Below are positions 10,101 through 25,100 of a stretch of 38,311 nucleotides of DNA, one piece after another. Under the pieces are notes generated by a model. The model was not told the DNA's origin. It did no database searches and worked only from the letters and a program-made list of their open reading frames with translations. Source of the DNA: W0P28-013 sp963593685. GTDB lineage: Bacteria; Bacteroidota; Bacteroidia; Bacteroidales; Paludibacteraceae. A program made the position numbers and the translations under genes. Position 1 is the stretch's first letter; the number at the start of each line of letters is the position of its first letter. The DNA lies in NCBI GenBank assembly GCA_963593685.1, contig CAVBBP010000024.1, positions 1 to 38,311 on the forward strand, given 5' to 3'.

Positions 10101-13100
10101 CAACGGTTGCACCTCGACTGCGTCGCACACACTCACGGTAAATACCGTAGATGTGCCGACCATATCGGGCAATCTGAATGTCTGCAAAGGCTTGAACACC
10201 ACGCTGACCGCAAGTTCGGCCGATACTTACGAATGGAAGCAAGGCACCACCGTGCTTGGCACGAGCCAAACCTTGAATTTGACCAATGTTCAAACCTCGT
10301 CCGACTACACGCTGACCATCACTAAAAACGGCTGCTCGGCTTCGCGCACCGTTCGTGTAACAGCGTGCGAACTGCCCACCGATGCCAAAATTACTGGTCC
10401 TGATAAGGTTTGCGCTGGCGAATCGATAACCTTAACTGCCACTGGTTCAGGCATATTATACAAATGGAGCACTGGCGAGGAGACCAACACGATAACCGTA
10501 ACGCCAACCGCCGACAACCACACCTATCAACTGACATTGACCGACATCAACGGCTGCACGCAGACCGTTCAGAAAAACATCACCGTCAATGCCAAACCAT
10601 CGGTAACGATAGACGGCGACGACGAAGTCTGCGCTGGAAAATCTGTTACCTTGACCGCCTACGGTTCTGGCACACTCCTTTGGGACGATGCGACCTCTGA
10701 CGCCACACGAACCATAATGCCAACCGTAACGCGCAGTTACACTGTAACCCTCATCGACGGCAATGGCTGCACCGCCACCGCCTCGAAAACTGTAACCGTG
10801 AAGACTTTGACTGCGCCGACCATTGCCGCCACCAAGACCGACATTTGCAAAGGCGACGAAGTTACCTTGACTGCCTCGGGCGCAACAGGAGTTACCTTTG
10901 AGTGGCCCGACTTGGGCAGAACAGGAGCGAGCGTTACCGTTCGTCCGACGGCCACCACCACCTACAAAGTTACTGCCACAAACGCTGCTGGCTGCACAGC
11001 CGACGGCTACATCACCATCAATGTTCACGAGCAACCGACCGTAACCGTAACTGTCGATCCGTTGTCGGCAGCCATCTGCTCGGGCGAAACGGCCACCATC
11101 ACCATCAAGGGCGGCACGGAATACACTTGTGGCGGCGAAACCAACACAAGCGGTATTTTCAATGTATCGCCAACCACAACTACACCATATAATATAGTAG
11201 TGAAAAATGCGGCGGGTTGCGTTACCACCACCTCGCAAACTATCACCGTTTATGACAAGCCGATAGTTTCGATTTCTGGCCCGACTACCGTTTGCGTGGG
11301 CGAAACAGTAGAATTGACTGCCACTGGCGGAACTTCTTACGAATGGAGCAATGGCATGACTTCGCAGACCGCCACCTACACGGTAACTGGCACAGGTCAG
11401 ATGTCCGTTTGGGTAAAAGGCAAAAACGCCAACGGCTGTTGGAGCGACCCAGTAACACACACTATCACTATCAATCAGAAGCCGACCATCGCCATTTCTG
11501 GCACGATGGACATCTGCATTGGTAACCAAACAACACTCACCGCTTCGGGTGCAAGCACATACATTTGGAGTTGGCTGGGCGGCACTGCCACAGGCAACAC
11601 ACTGACAGTAACGCCAACCACCAATACGGTTTACACCGTAGAGGGCACCGATGCTAATGGTTGCAAAAACAGCACATCGGCCACAGTGAATGTTTACCTC
11701 GAACCAGTTGTTGCTATCACAGGCCCGACCGAAGTGTGCGAAGATGGCGAAATAACCCTGACCGCCACTGGCACTGGCACATTCGCATGGAACACTGGTG
11801 CCACCGAAGCCTCTATCAAAGTATCGAAAGCGGGTACATACAGCGTAACCCTCACGGGCGAAGGCGGCTGCACAGCCACTGCCACACACACCGTGAAGAC
11901 CAAATCTATCGTAGCAAAAATCAACAATCTGATTGACGGCACAAGCACCATTTGCGCTGGCGAATCCGTTGCGCTGACCGCTACTGGCGGCAACGAATAT
12001 CTTTGGGACAATAGTTTCGGTACAGCCGCTGGCATCACTGTGTCGCCAGCCACCACCACCACCTATTGGGTAAAAGTAACCGACAACATTTCGGGTTGCA
12101 GCAAGCGTGTGAGCCACACCGTGAAAGTGCTGCCCGAACCGACGCTCTCTTTTGTTGGCGAAACCACTATCTGCCACGGCAGCACCGCCACCATCACCGT
12201 TTCGGGAGCGAAAGATTATGTCTGGGCTGACGGTATTGGCACAGGAGCAACCATCACGGTAAGTCCCACAGCCAACACCACCTACACCGTTACTGCTACC
12301 GATGCCAATGGCTGCAAAACGACACAGACGGTAACCGTTACCGTAACGCCGCTGCCTGTAGCCGCCATCACGGCCAACAAGACCGAAATTTGCGTGGGCG
12401 ACCAAGTAACTCTCACCGCCTCGGGTGGCGACACCTACAAGTGGGGCGACGGCACAACGAGCGCATCTATCACTGTAACACCCAGCGAGACAACCGAATA
12501 TACCGTGATAGCCTACAAAAATGGCTGCAAGAGCGCACAAGTAGCGAAAACAATCACCGTGAACCCCCTGCCGAATGTGGCGATTACCGCCTCGGCAACA
12601 ACGGTTTGCAAAGGCGAAAATGTAACTCTGACTGCCACAGGCGCAACCACTTATGTATGGAGCAATGGCGCAACCACACAAAGCATCACTGTGCCTGTAA
12701 CATCGGACATTACCTACACCGTTACTGGTAAGAAAAATGGCTGCGAAAGCACGGCTTCGCAAACCATCACAGTGAATACGCCGCCCACAATCAACATCTC
12801 GAGCAATACGGGCAAATTGGCCATCTGCAAAGGCGAATTCATCACACTGACTGCCAGAGGCGCAGCCAATTACACTTGGGCGAATGGCTTGGGCGACAAC
12901 CAAGCATCGATAACCGTTGATCCTACCGCCGACACCTACTACGAAGTAACTGGCACCGATGCCAACGGCTGCAAAGCGACCGCCAATGTTACCGTTAAGG
13001 TTTACGAGAGGCCGAACCCAATAATTAGCGGTGCTACCGAAATTTGCGAAGGCTCTTCCACCACTTTGACGGTGGTTGAACCGAACGCAGTGGCGTGGCA

Positions 13101-16100
13101 GTGGGATACTGGCGAGGCCACTCAGAGTATCGAAGTTAAACAAGAGGGTACTTACACCGTTACAGTAACTGGCCAAGGCGGCTGTAAAGAAACTGCTACG
13201 GCTATCGTTACCTACAAAACACCTGTAAGCGGATCGATTGCTGGCCCCGACAAGGTTTGCAAAGGCGAAACTGTAACGCTCACTGCCAACGGCGGAAAAA
13301 CCTACAAATGGGACGACAACGCCTACGAGAGTGAGAAATTAGTCATCACGAACATTCAAACAACAGGCACTTACTGGGTAACCATTACGGGAACAAACGG
13401 CTGCACGCAGCGTTTGAGCCATACCGTATATGTAAATGATGCGCCGTCGGTAAGCATCACTGGTAGCCTGACCTTCTGCGAAGGCGGCAGCACACAACTG
13501 ACGGCCGTGGGCGATGGCACTGTGCTGTGGAGTACAGGCAGCACCGACAAAATCATCACCGTAAATGCCGAAGGCACTTACGAAGTTACTCTGACCGATG
13601 CTAATGGTTGCCAAGCGACCACATCGGTAACGGTTAAACGCAATGCGCTGCCAGTAGCAGTTATCACAGGCGATAACGCTGTCTGCGAAGGCAAGTCGGT
13701 TACGCTCACCGTTTCGGGGGCCGAAAGTTACACATGGAGCACTCGTGCAACTGGTTCGTCTATCACAGTGCAACCAGTAACCACCACCACCTACACTGTA
13801 ACGCCGCGCACTGGCACCTGCACTGGCGACCCTGTTTCGCACACGGTTACCGTCAATCCGAAACCAGTCATCACTTTCGATGGCGATTTCGAGATTTGTG
13901 CTGGCGAAAAAGCCGTCATCACAGCCGATGGCGCTGACACCTACACATGGGGCGATGGCACCACAGGCGCAACCTACACCACGGCGGCACTCAATGCTAA
14001 CACCACCTTCACGGTAACAGGTCGCATTACAGCCACTGGCTGCGAAGCACAAGCGCAGGTTACGGTCATTGTCAATCCGAAACCGACCATCTCAATATCG
14101 GGCAACAAAGAGGTTTGCGCTGGTAGTTCTACCACCCTTACCGTTTGGCCCAATGGTGGAACTTATGTGTGGAGCAACGGTTCGAAAGAGCACACTGCCA
14201 CATTCAACAATCTGATAAGCGACCAAGACTATTGGGTTGATGTTACGCTGCCCAACGGCTGCACCGATCGATACAATGGCACTATTAAAGTCAATCCGAT
14301 TCCGCAGGCCACAATCACGACAAACACAGGCGTAACCACCGTTTGCAGTGGCGACCCGATAACACTCACCGCTTCGGGCGGCGCAACAGGCACATACACC
14401 TACTTGTGGGCGCACGATGGTAGCCGCAGTGCTTCTGTAACCGTTACACCGACCGCCGACACGAAATATACCGTTACAGTGATTGGTGCAGGCAACTGCC
14501 AAGCGACCGCCACTGTCGATATCAAGGTGCTGGCACTGCCGATTGCCAAAATCACAGCCGACAAGACCACCGTATGCGAAGGCGACGAGGTTACACTCTC
14601 GGCTTCCGATGGCGTGAAGTGGCAGTGGTATGTAGGCAATACCGAAATAGCAGGTGCTGTCGATCAACACTACACCATAACCAATGCCGCCTACGGCACA
14701 ACCACCTACAAAGTGTCGGTTTACAACGCAAACAACTGTAAGATAGAGACCACCTACGCTCTGGCTGTCGGGCGCAAACCCGATGCCACCATCAGTGGTA
14801 ATCTGAACATCTGCAAAGGCAGCAGCACTACACTTTCTGCACCGACCGCAGACAGTTACTTGTGGAGCACAGGCGAAACTACCAAAACCATCACCGTTGC
14901 ACCATCGGCCACGAAAGACTATGGCGTAACTGTAACGGTGGGCGACTGCAAAGCCTCTTCGACGGTTACTGTTACCGTCAATGCACTACCAGCACCAGTA
15001 CTCACTGCCGACGAACAGACCATTTGTGTGGGCAATTCCACCACATTGCGTGCAGGGGCTGGCTACACTTACTATAAGTGGAGTACCACTAAAGACGGAG
15101 TCATTAAAGAGGGTACGAACTTGCAGAGCATCGGTGTTTCGCCTACCGAAAAGACCACCTACACCGTTACTGTAACCGATGCCAACGGCTGCACAGGCAG
15201 TGCACAAACCACTGTCGATGTTACACAAGTGGCTGCCCCGACCATCACGGCATCTGCCACTACCGTTTGCGCGGGCAGCGAGGTTGTACTGCAATCGAGC
15301 GCAGCCAAATACTATCAGTGGAGCAGCAATGTCGATGTAACGCAACAAAAGCAACAGACGGTAACTGTTTATCCAACACAAACCACCGTCTATACCGTAA
15401 CCACCACCAACAAGGCGGGTTGCCAAAGTTCGAAAGACATCACCATCAATGTTACCAAACTGCCAACGCCGAAGATAACTGGCACAAGCAATATGTGTAA
15501 AGGCGGCGATGGCGTAACCCTGACCGCTACCAGCGATGTCGATGGCGCAACATACACTTGGAGCACTGGCGAAACAGGAAATGCTATCACGGTGAAACCA
15601 TCGAAGAAGACAGAATATAGAGTTTGGGCATCGAATGGTACTTGCAAGAATCCAACGCCAGCAACATTCACGGTCGATATCAACGACCTGCCAGCGGCGC
15701 AAATCAATGGCCCAGATGCCGTTTGCTTGGGCGGAAGCGTTGAACTCGAAGCCACAGGCGGTATATCGTATTTGTGGCAAAACATCGAAGGCGCAGCCAG
15801 CACATTGAGCAAAATCACTGTTACGCCTACGCAAACCACCACCTATACCGTAACCGTAACCGATGCCAATGGCTGTTCGAAAGATGTATCGAAGAAGGTA
15901 ACAGTCAATGATTTGCCGAAACCAACCATCACGGGTACTGCCAAAGTTTGCCGTGGCGAATGGGTAACCCTGACCGCCTCGGGTGGCGCAACAGGCACAT
16001 ACACCTACTTGTGGGCGCACGATGGTAGCCGCACCAAGCAAATCACCGTACCAGCTGACTACACCAAAACCTACACCGTGGAGGTGACCAATGCCAACGG

Positions 16101-19100
16101 TTGCACCAGCGAGGCTGAATTTACCGTGCAGGTAGTGCAACTGCCCAAGGCGCACATCGATGGGCCGACAATGCTCTGCGCCGAAACAGCGACAACTCTG
16201 ACGGTTGTTTCCGACGATGGACGCACCTACACCTGCCGTTGGAAGCACAACAACTCCACCAACTTGTCCGAAACCGTTAAGCCGATAAACACGACCACCT
16301 ACACCGTCGAAGTATTCGATGGCACTTGCTCGACCACACTCAACCACACGATTACCGTCAATAATTTGAAAGACCCGAAGATTGATGGTCCAGCCCAGAT
16401 TTGCTTGGGCGAATCCACCACCTTGCGTGTGTCGAACACCCCGAATCCATTTGTATCGTATCAGTGGGTAGAAACGGGCGAAACCACTCAAGAAATCACT
16501 GTAACGCCCGCCGTAGTGGGTCTGAATACCTACACGGTAATCTGCACCGATGTGTACGAATGCACCAGCGAAGCCACTATCAACATTGTGGTTAGTGCAC
16601 TGCCCGATGTAACCGTTACGGCCTCGACCGATGTGCTTTGCCCTGGCGACAACTCGGTAACACTCACCGCTTCGGGCGCAGGCATGGGTGGTACATACAA
16701 CTGGTACGAGGACGACTTGGGCACTGTGCTGCTGCCTGGCGGCGATGGTACACCAACCTACACCTTCAACAATTTGGACTACACGCAAAAAGTCTATGTG
16801 GTAGCCATTACGCGACTCGGCTGCAAGAGCGCACCGAAAGAGTACGAACTGGTAGTTACACCAAAACCGACCCCAACCATCACATCGTCGGTGCCTGTAA
16901 ACATCATCTGCGACGGCGGCTCAATAGATCTCACCGCTTCTGACCCCGATCCCGATGTAACATTCGTTTGGGAAGACGGCACTACGGGCGCATATTTGAA
17001 AGTAACTGCCGAAGGCGAATACCGTGTAACAGCAATCAACAAGGCGGGCTGCGCACAAGATGCCACTATCATTATCACTCCAGAACCACTGCCCGCAGCG
17101 AAGATTACACCATCGATAATAGAGGGCGAGGGTGCTGGCGACGGCACGAAAATCTGCGCTGGCACACGCGTAACGCTGACCGCCGAGCCAGGATCGACCT
17201 ATACCTACAAGTGGACCACTGGCTCGACAGAACGCGCCATAGTCGTGAACCCGCCCGCCACCACTACCTACGGAGTAACTGTAACAAGCGCTTCGGGCTG
17301 TAAGCAGACGGCCACCATCACAATCGAGGTAAACAACTTTGTTACCATCGAAGGACCTACCGAGGTTTGCGCAGGCAAACCGTATGTGCTGAACGCCACA
17401 GGCAACAACTTGAGTGCCTACAAATGGACGCGCAATGGCGAGCCACTGCCCGCATTCGACAGCTTGGCAAGCATCCAAACTACCGACGAAGTGCCAAACG
17501 GCCAACCATCGGCAGAGTATGTCTATACTGTGAATGCCTTGTACGCCAACACCTGCGAAAGCGAAGCGACCTTTACCGTTACCGTGTATGCCAAACCGAG
17601 CGACCTCACTATCAATGGCATAGCAGGGGCTAACGCCACCGATTCGGTATGCGTTGGTTCTGCGAAGCAACTCTCTGTGATTCCGACAGCAGGCTCTTCG
17701 CTTACGGGCGCAACCTACCTGTGGACAGGCGTAGGCATTACCGACCCAACAGCCGCTACGCAGACCATCACACCGACAGTGGTTGGCGAAGAACCATACA
17801 GTTGCCAGATAACCATGCCGGGCGGCTGCGACACCACAGTCAATGTCAAACTGAAAGCCGTGCCGCTGCCCGAATTGGCACTCTGCACCGACACCACCAT
17901 CTGCTTCGGCACAGAGGCAACACTCTATCTGAAAGCCAAAAACAACTGCCCCGAAGGCACTACCATCACATGGACAAGCGACAACGGCGGCGGTGGTGCC
18001 AGTGGCGATGTGGTAACGGTTAGCCCAACCACTACGACCACTTACACCGTTACGGCAAAAACGCCTGCGCCGCTTGGTTGCTCGACTACGGAAACGGTTA
18101 CCGTAACTGTTATTCCGCAGCAACAGCCTACGATTACACTTGCACCAGAACTCATCTGTCTTGATACAGCGGGCGTGAGCGAGGACGACCTGAAGCTGAT
18201 CACCGCCAACACCGACTCGGAAGGGCGTCCGTTCAAAGACTACAAGTGGTATGCCGCCGACGACCCGACCATCATTCTTGGTATGGCCGATTCTATCACT
18301 GTGCCGAAAGCCAATATCACTGCCACACGCACCTACATTGTGGAGGTAACTACGCAAGAGGGCTGCACCGCTTCGCGTAGCGTGGAAGTGCCTGTAAGCA
18401 AAAAACCATCGGTAGCGATTAAAGGCGACGGACAGGTTTGCGAAGGGCAGTCGTTGCAACTGCAAGCCGACAATCCAGTGAATGTGGCGCACTACGAATG
18501 GACAACTAACGCCAACCCAATACCATTCGACACTACATCGAGCGTTACAGTAAGTCCAACGGTAGCCGAAGACACTTACTACTTGACCGTTTACAACGAC
18601 AAAGGCTGCGCCTTTACGGTAAATCCGGGACATAAAGTAACTATTCTCGATGCACCGAAACCGCAGATTGCTGCCGACCACAATCCGATTTGCGAAGGCG
18701 ACGATGTGGTGCTGACTGCCTCCGACCTTGCTGGCGGCACTTGCAGTGTGGTGTGGGACGACGGTTCGACCAATCCTACACGCACTATCAAAGCACTGAC
18801 CGCCACAACAACATACAGCGTTGCACTGACGAACCAGAACAACTGCGTCGAAAAGGTGAAATACACGGTTACCGTCAATCCGCTGCCGAAACTGAAAATC
18901 ACTGGCAACACGCAAGTGTGCGTAGGCGACAGCGTGCTGTTGAGCGTTGAAGATGCCAACGGCACAGCCAACACCTACAGTTGGACAGGCGGCACTTGGA
19001 AAGAGGCCACCGACCGTGGTTCGGTCAACAATAGCAAAGTGTGGGTTTACCCAACCAACACTGCCGATAGCACCGCTTATTGCGTAACCTCGGTTGATGC

Positions 19101-22100
19101 CAACACATGCAAAGGCAAAGAGGTATGCCACAAGATATTGGCATTTGCCAAACCGATAGCCAAAATCAATGGCAAACAGATGGCTACCGACACCATTTGC
19201 GTGGGCGAAAGTCTGATACTCGAAGCCACTGGCGGCACCAAGTTCAAATGGAGCACCACCGCCGAATCGCAACAGATAACCACGCCTATCTACAACTCCG
19301 TGAACACCTACACCTATTGGGTAGATGTGTATAACGAAGCCAACTGTGTAGAGCGCGACTCTATTTGGATCTATGTAGCGGCACGCCCGAATGCTTACAT
19401 CGCATCGGTAACGCCCGGTAATCAGATTTGCGAAGGCACCGAGGTAACCTTGCGCGCCTCCGATGCGCCTACTGGTAGCACCTACACCTACGCGTGGGTC
19501 AACAACACAGGCGCGACCATCGACAATGCCAATCAGCAAGAGATAAGCGTGAAACCAGCGGTAAACACCACCTACACGCTTACCGTTACCGATGTGAAGA
19601 CTGGTTGCACCCAAGAAGTGCAGCAGATTATCTATGTCAATCCGCAAGCGAAGGTGAACTTCGGCACTGCGCCCACAACGATTTGCGAAACCGACGGCTT
19701 TGCGCTCACTATCGAGGGCGATGTAACTGGGCAGACCATCGTATGGGAAAAACTGCGCAACGGCACTGTCGTAGATGTATCGGCTTGGAACGGCAGAACG
19801 AGCATTACCGATAAGCCCGATGCCGCGCCGTATATCTACCGCGCTACGCTCACCAACCAGACTACTGGGTGCCAGACCGTGTTAGAACACACGCTCACCG
19901 TGGTACGCGTACCGAAACCGTCGATTCAGATTTTGGGCACGACCACCGACACCATCTGCCAAGGAGTAGAGGTTACGCTGCGGGCCAATAACGACGAAGG
20001 GCGTTTCGCTGCAGGCGATGTGAACTTTGTTTGGAAAGTGGGACACGACACGATTTCGACATCGGTAAATCAGAAAGAGATAACCGTGAAACCGCGCGAA
20101 ACCACTATCTACACACTGGCGATAGAAGACCTTACGAACCACTGCATCGACAAGTACGACACCACCATTGTGGTGAACCAGATTCCGCAAGTGAGCATTG
20201 TAGAGCCTGATAATCAGGTGATTTGCGAAGATGAACCGTTCACACTCACGCTGCAAGGTGCCGATGGCTACGGCATATCGTGGCAGAAGTACGACAACGG
20301 TACGCTTGTGCCAGGCTGGACGAAAAACGGCGTGAACACCATCACCGACTATCCAATCAAGAGCCAATACGAGTACAGAGTTACCATCGACAATGGCAAG
20401 TGCGACACCACGATTGTACGCAAATTGCGTGTGAACGCCGTGCCGAAGCCATCGATTACATTCCCCGGCTCGAACAAAGACACTATCTGTGCTGGACAAG
20501 AGGTGTGGCTCGCTGCTACAACCGAAGAAGGCAACTGGAGCACACTCTACTACACCTACGGCTGGCTGCACGACACCGACACGCTGACCAAGAACAACAA
20601 AGACCTGAAGATAACGCCGACCACCACAGAAACCTACACTTTCTACATGATCGACAACAATTCGGGCTGCCGCCGCACGGCGGATACCACCGTGGTGGTA
20701 CGAGCAATGCCGCAGGTAGAGGTTAATACGCCAAACGAACAACTGTGCGAGGGCGAAACCTATACGCTCGAAATGACGGGCTTGAGTTCCACCACGCCGC
20801 TTAGCGATTACACCATTGTTTGGACCAAGTACGACAACTTCAACAACAAGTTGGGCGAACAGAATGGCGGCGCTACCTACAGCGACACACCAACCGAAGG
20901 CGAATACATCTACTACGCCAAGGCCACCAACTTCAAGTGCGATACGATTATCACACGCAAGTTGAAGGTGAGTGCCGTGCCAGAGCCGAAGATAGACCTT
21001 GCCAGTGGCACTACCGAAACCATCTGCGAAGGCGACCAAGTGGCACTGTATGGTCAAAATTCGACGGGTAACTACAACTTTACCGACTACCCGATGACAT
21101 GGTACGCTACCACCAAAGATGGCAACGACACCATCATACTGAAAAACAACCAACTGGCGACGCACTTCCCGCAGCAGACTACCACCTACAAACTGGTGAT
21201 AGCCAACGCTATGGGCTGCGAACGCTCGGTTACGAAGACCATCACTGTGAAGCCGCGCCCAGCAGTGAAACTGCAAGTCAATGGCCGCGATGCTGCCGCC
21301 AAAGACACCATCTGCCGAGGCGAAACTCTCGACTTGCAGATAGTCGATACGCTCTACAACACTGTCGATGGTTTGAGCGTGCAGTGGAAACGCAACGGCA
21401 ATGTTGTGGGCGAGTGGGCCGACCAGTTCGTGATACGCAACTACGAGCCGCAAGTGCACGAATCGTACGAAATTACGGTGAAAAACGCCGAATGCCCGAT
21501 AGTACTCAACTACGACCTGACAGTGAACTACCTGCCCGACCCAACGCTCGAGATTCGCAATGGCGTGCGGGTGAACTGCGCTGGTATGCCAGTAGAATTG
21601 GGCGGCAAACTGCCACAAGAAGCGGGCTACAACTACCTCTGGACATCGATACCAGCAGGCGAAGTATTTACCGATTCTACCCAACAGACACTGACGGTAT
21701 ATCCGACCAGTTCGACCACCTACTACTACACAGTAACCGACCCGAAGACAGGCTGCTCGCGCTCCGACAGCATTGCTATCACCGTGAACAAACGGCCGAA
21801 TGTAACGCTGGCAGTTGTTTACCCCGAAGGTGCTGTGGGCAACCGCATCTGCCAAACCGACTCGGTAACGCTGCGTCTGGTGGGCGACACCGACAGCTTG
21901 ACCACGCTGTGGTACAAGGGCGGCAATTCGATGACCGACTGGGCCGACAAACTGGCAGTGAAAGATGCGCCCGACGCTCCCACCGAATACTCGGTAACGG
22001 TAATGAACGCGCTGTGCGACTTGAAACTCGACACCCAAATTGTGGTTAGTCCTGTGCAAAGTCCGAAAATCTACAGCGTGGGCGACATTACCACCATTTG

Positions 22101-25100
22101 CGAAGGCAAGGGCGTAGAGTTGAAAGCACAAGAAGCACAAGAGCCTCTCAAATACGATTACATGTGGACAAGTAGCAATGTGAATGAGAAAATCGAGAAC
22201 CCAACACTCGGGAATATCACGGTTAATCCGACCATTACCACTACCTACACCTACACTGTAACCAACAAACTTACGACCTGCTCGCGCTCCGATACGCTGC
22301 GCATCACTGTGAACCTGCTGCCGAAGGCTACGCTCGAGGTGAAATACCCGACCACGGTACGCGACGATGGCACCATCTGCGCTGGCGACCCATTCACGCT
22401 GAATGTGAACACCACAGAGGCATACGAACTCACTACCAAGTGGTGGGCGACGCCCGGCGGCGAAGTTCCCGACTGGGAAAACAAGACCTCGATACCGAAT
22501 GTAACAGGCAACGAAACCACCCGTTACAAAGTAGAGGTGCGCCGCAAGGGCTACGACTGCCCGATTACGCTCGAGAAGGTGGTAAAAATGCGCTTTGTGC
22601 CAGATCCCACCATCGAAATAACAAAAGGTGGTTCGCCTATGTGCGAAGGAGCAGCCTTGACTATCGCGGCGAAAGAAAAGACGCAAGATGCTGCCACATT
22701 TACCTACCGATGGGAATCGAGCGTAACAGGCGAACTCGATGAATACGGCAATGCGGTAAATGGTCAAAGCGGTCTGCAAATCTATGTGAAGCCGAAAGAG
22801 AACACCACCTACTCGTATACGATTACCGACCCAATTACGAGTTGCTCGCGCACGGGACAGATAACGATAACCGTGAACAAGAAGCCCAATGTGCGCCTCG
22901 TTACGGGTAGCAACACACTGGCCAAAGATACGCTCATCTGTGGCGGTCAGCCAGTCGAGTTCCGTGTCGATGGCACTTTGGACGGACTCTCGTTCAAGTG
23001 GTACAAAGACAATAAACAACAACCCAACAACACGGCGCGCTACACCGATACGCCAGAAAAAGATGCCAAGTACTATGTCATTGTTACCAACAAAGCCACA
23101 GGTTGTGCAACGGTCAAAGAAGACCTTATGGCGACAGTAACGGTGAACAATATGCCTGTGCCGAGTATCGAGATTGAGGGTGGCACCAACATCGTCTGCG
23201 CTGGAACAACCGTTACGCTGAAAGCCACCGAAGACCAACCGCACGATGCTGTTACCTACCGTTATCTGTGGTATGCAGAAGGCAAGTCGATGGGTTCGGC
23301 ACAAGAGTTGAAGGTAACGCCAACTGTTACCACCACCTACATGTACACGGTTCTCAACAAAACTACGAAGTGTTTGCGTAGTGTCGATACCACCATTGTG
23401 GTGAAACAGATTCCGCAGGTAACGCTCGAAAAATCGCTTGCCGATGACGCTATTTACTGCGCTGGCGACCCGATAACCTTGTCGGTGAAACCGCTCGATG
23501 GCACCAACGCCAACGACTTGCAGTACGAATGGTTGCGTAATGGCGTAGCACTGAGCGAAACCTCTGCCACGCTCACCGACCGCCCAATGGGTTCTGTAGG
23601 TAACGAAAACGACACCATCTACAACTACGAAGTGGTGGTAAAGGATAAGTCAAGCCTCTGCTCGGCCGACCCGACGAACCTCAAGTTCACGGTAACGGTG
23701 AAACCGCTGCCAGTACCGACGATTGTTGCGTTCGACAACGCCAACAACCCACTGACACTGGGTCAGCAGGTTTGCCCGAATCGTCTTATTCGCTTGCAAG
23801 GCACTGCGCTGTCGGGCAAACTATTCTCGTACAAGTGGTACTCGCAAAATCAGGACGACGCCGACATTACCGTTACCGACAAACCGAACGAAGTGTGGGT
23901 ATCGCCATCGAGCAAAACCAAATACACGCTCGAAATCAAGAACTTGGAAACGGGCTGCACACGCTTTGCCACCTACACCATCGATGTGATGGCAACGCCG
24001 CGAATCAAAATTGTGTCGTCCGCTACCATCGATTCCGAAACAGGGTACTCGGTAGCCTGCTTGAACAGCACGCCCGACATCACGCTGAAAGTGGCGCAAG
24101 AAGATGGCACCGTCATCGACGACCTCTACTACAACATCACTTGGAACGATGAGGCGGGCAACGACCTTGGCGATTTGGCCGAACTGACGCTCGCTACCGA
24201 TGCTGTGTCGATACACAAATACACGGTAACTGTCGAAAACACCACCACGCTGTGGTCCGATTTGCAGTGCCCAGTAACGGCAACGCACACCGTGCAGATA
24301 ATGGACGCACCTACCAGCGTTACCATTGCTGCCACCACCAGCGACGGCACACTCCTGCCCGACGATGAGTACATCTGCGCTGGCGAAGCGGTAACACTCA
24401 CCGCCGCCGAGCAGACACGCACCAACTACGCATGGAGCGACGACCAAGGCACCGTTTATGCGGCCAACGCCGACAACAACGCACGCGAAATCACGGTGAA
24501 ACCGCTGAAAACCACCACCTACTATGTGAAGGTTACCAACTTTGGCGGCTGTGTACACACCGTGAAACGCACCATTTTGGTGAACCCGAATCCTGTGGTG
24601 CGCATCGACGGCGCAACATCGCTCTGCTTGGAAACGGTAGGCGGCGACACCGTTACGCTCACAGCCACATCGACACCTTATGAGAAGAACAATACACGAT
24701 TTGTTTGGAACTACGAGGTCGATGGTGCCGCCAACACCTTCACGGGCAATCCGCTCAAATTTGCACCGCAAAAAGCGGGTGAATTTAAGTTCACTGTGAC
24801 GGCATACCACACCGCCAACAAGAAAGAGTGCGCTTCGACACCAGTAACGCACACCGTGCGTGTGTATGCTGTGCCAGAGGTGCGCAACAGCGACCTGCGC
24901 GTCGTTTCGTCGCTCGACTCGACGGCCAGCGCCTGCATCGATACGAAATTTGAAATCGAGGCCACCGCTGGCTACACAAAGTATGTGTTCGGCGAATACG
25001 ACAGAACCAATTCGAAGGCGAAAGAGATGCAGAACGGTACAAGCAACATCTTCAGTTCTACCCAATCGTCCGAAGGTGAATGGGAGTACTACTGCGACTT

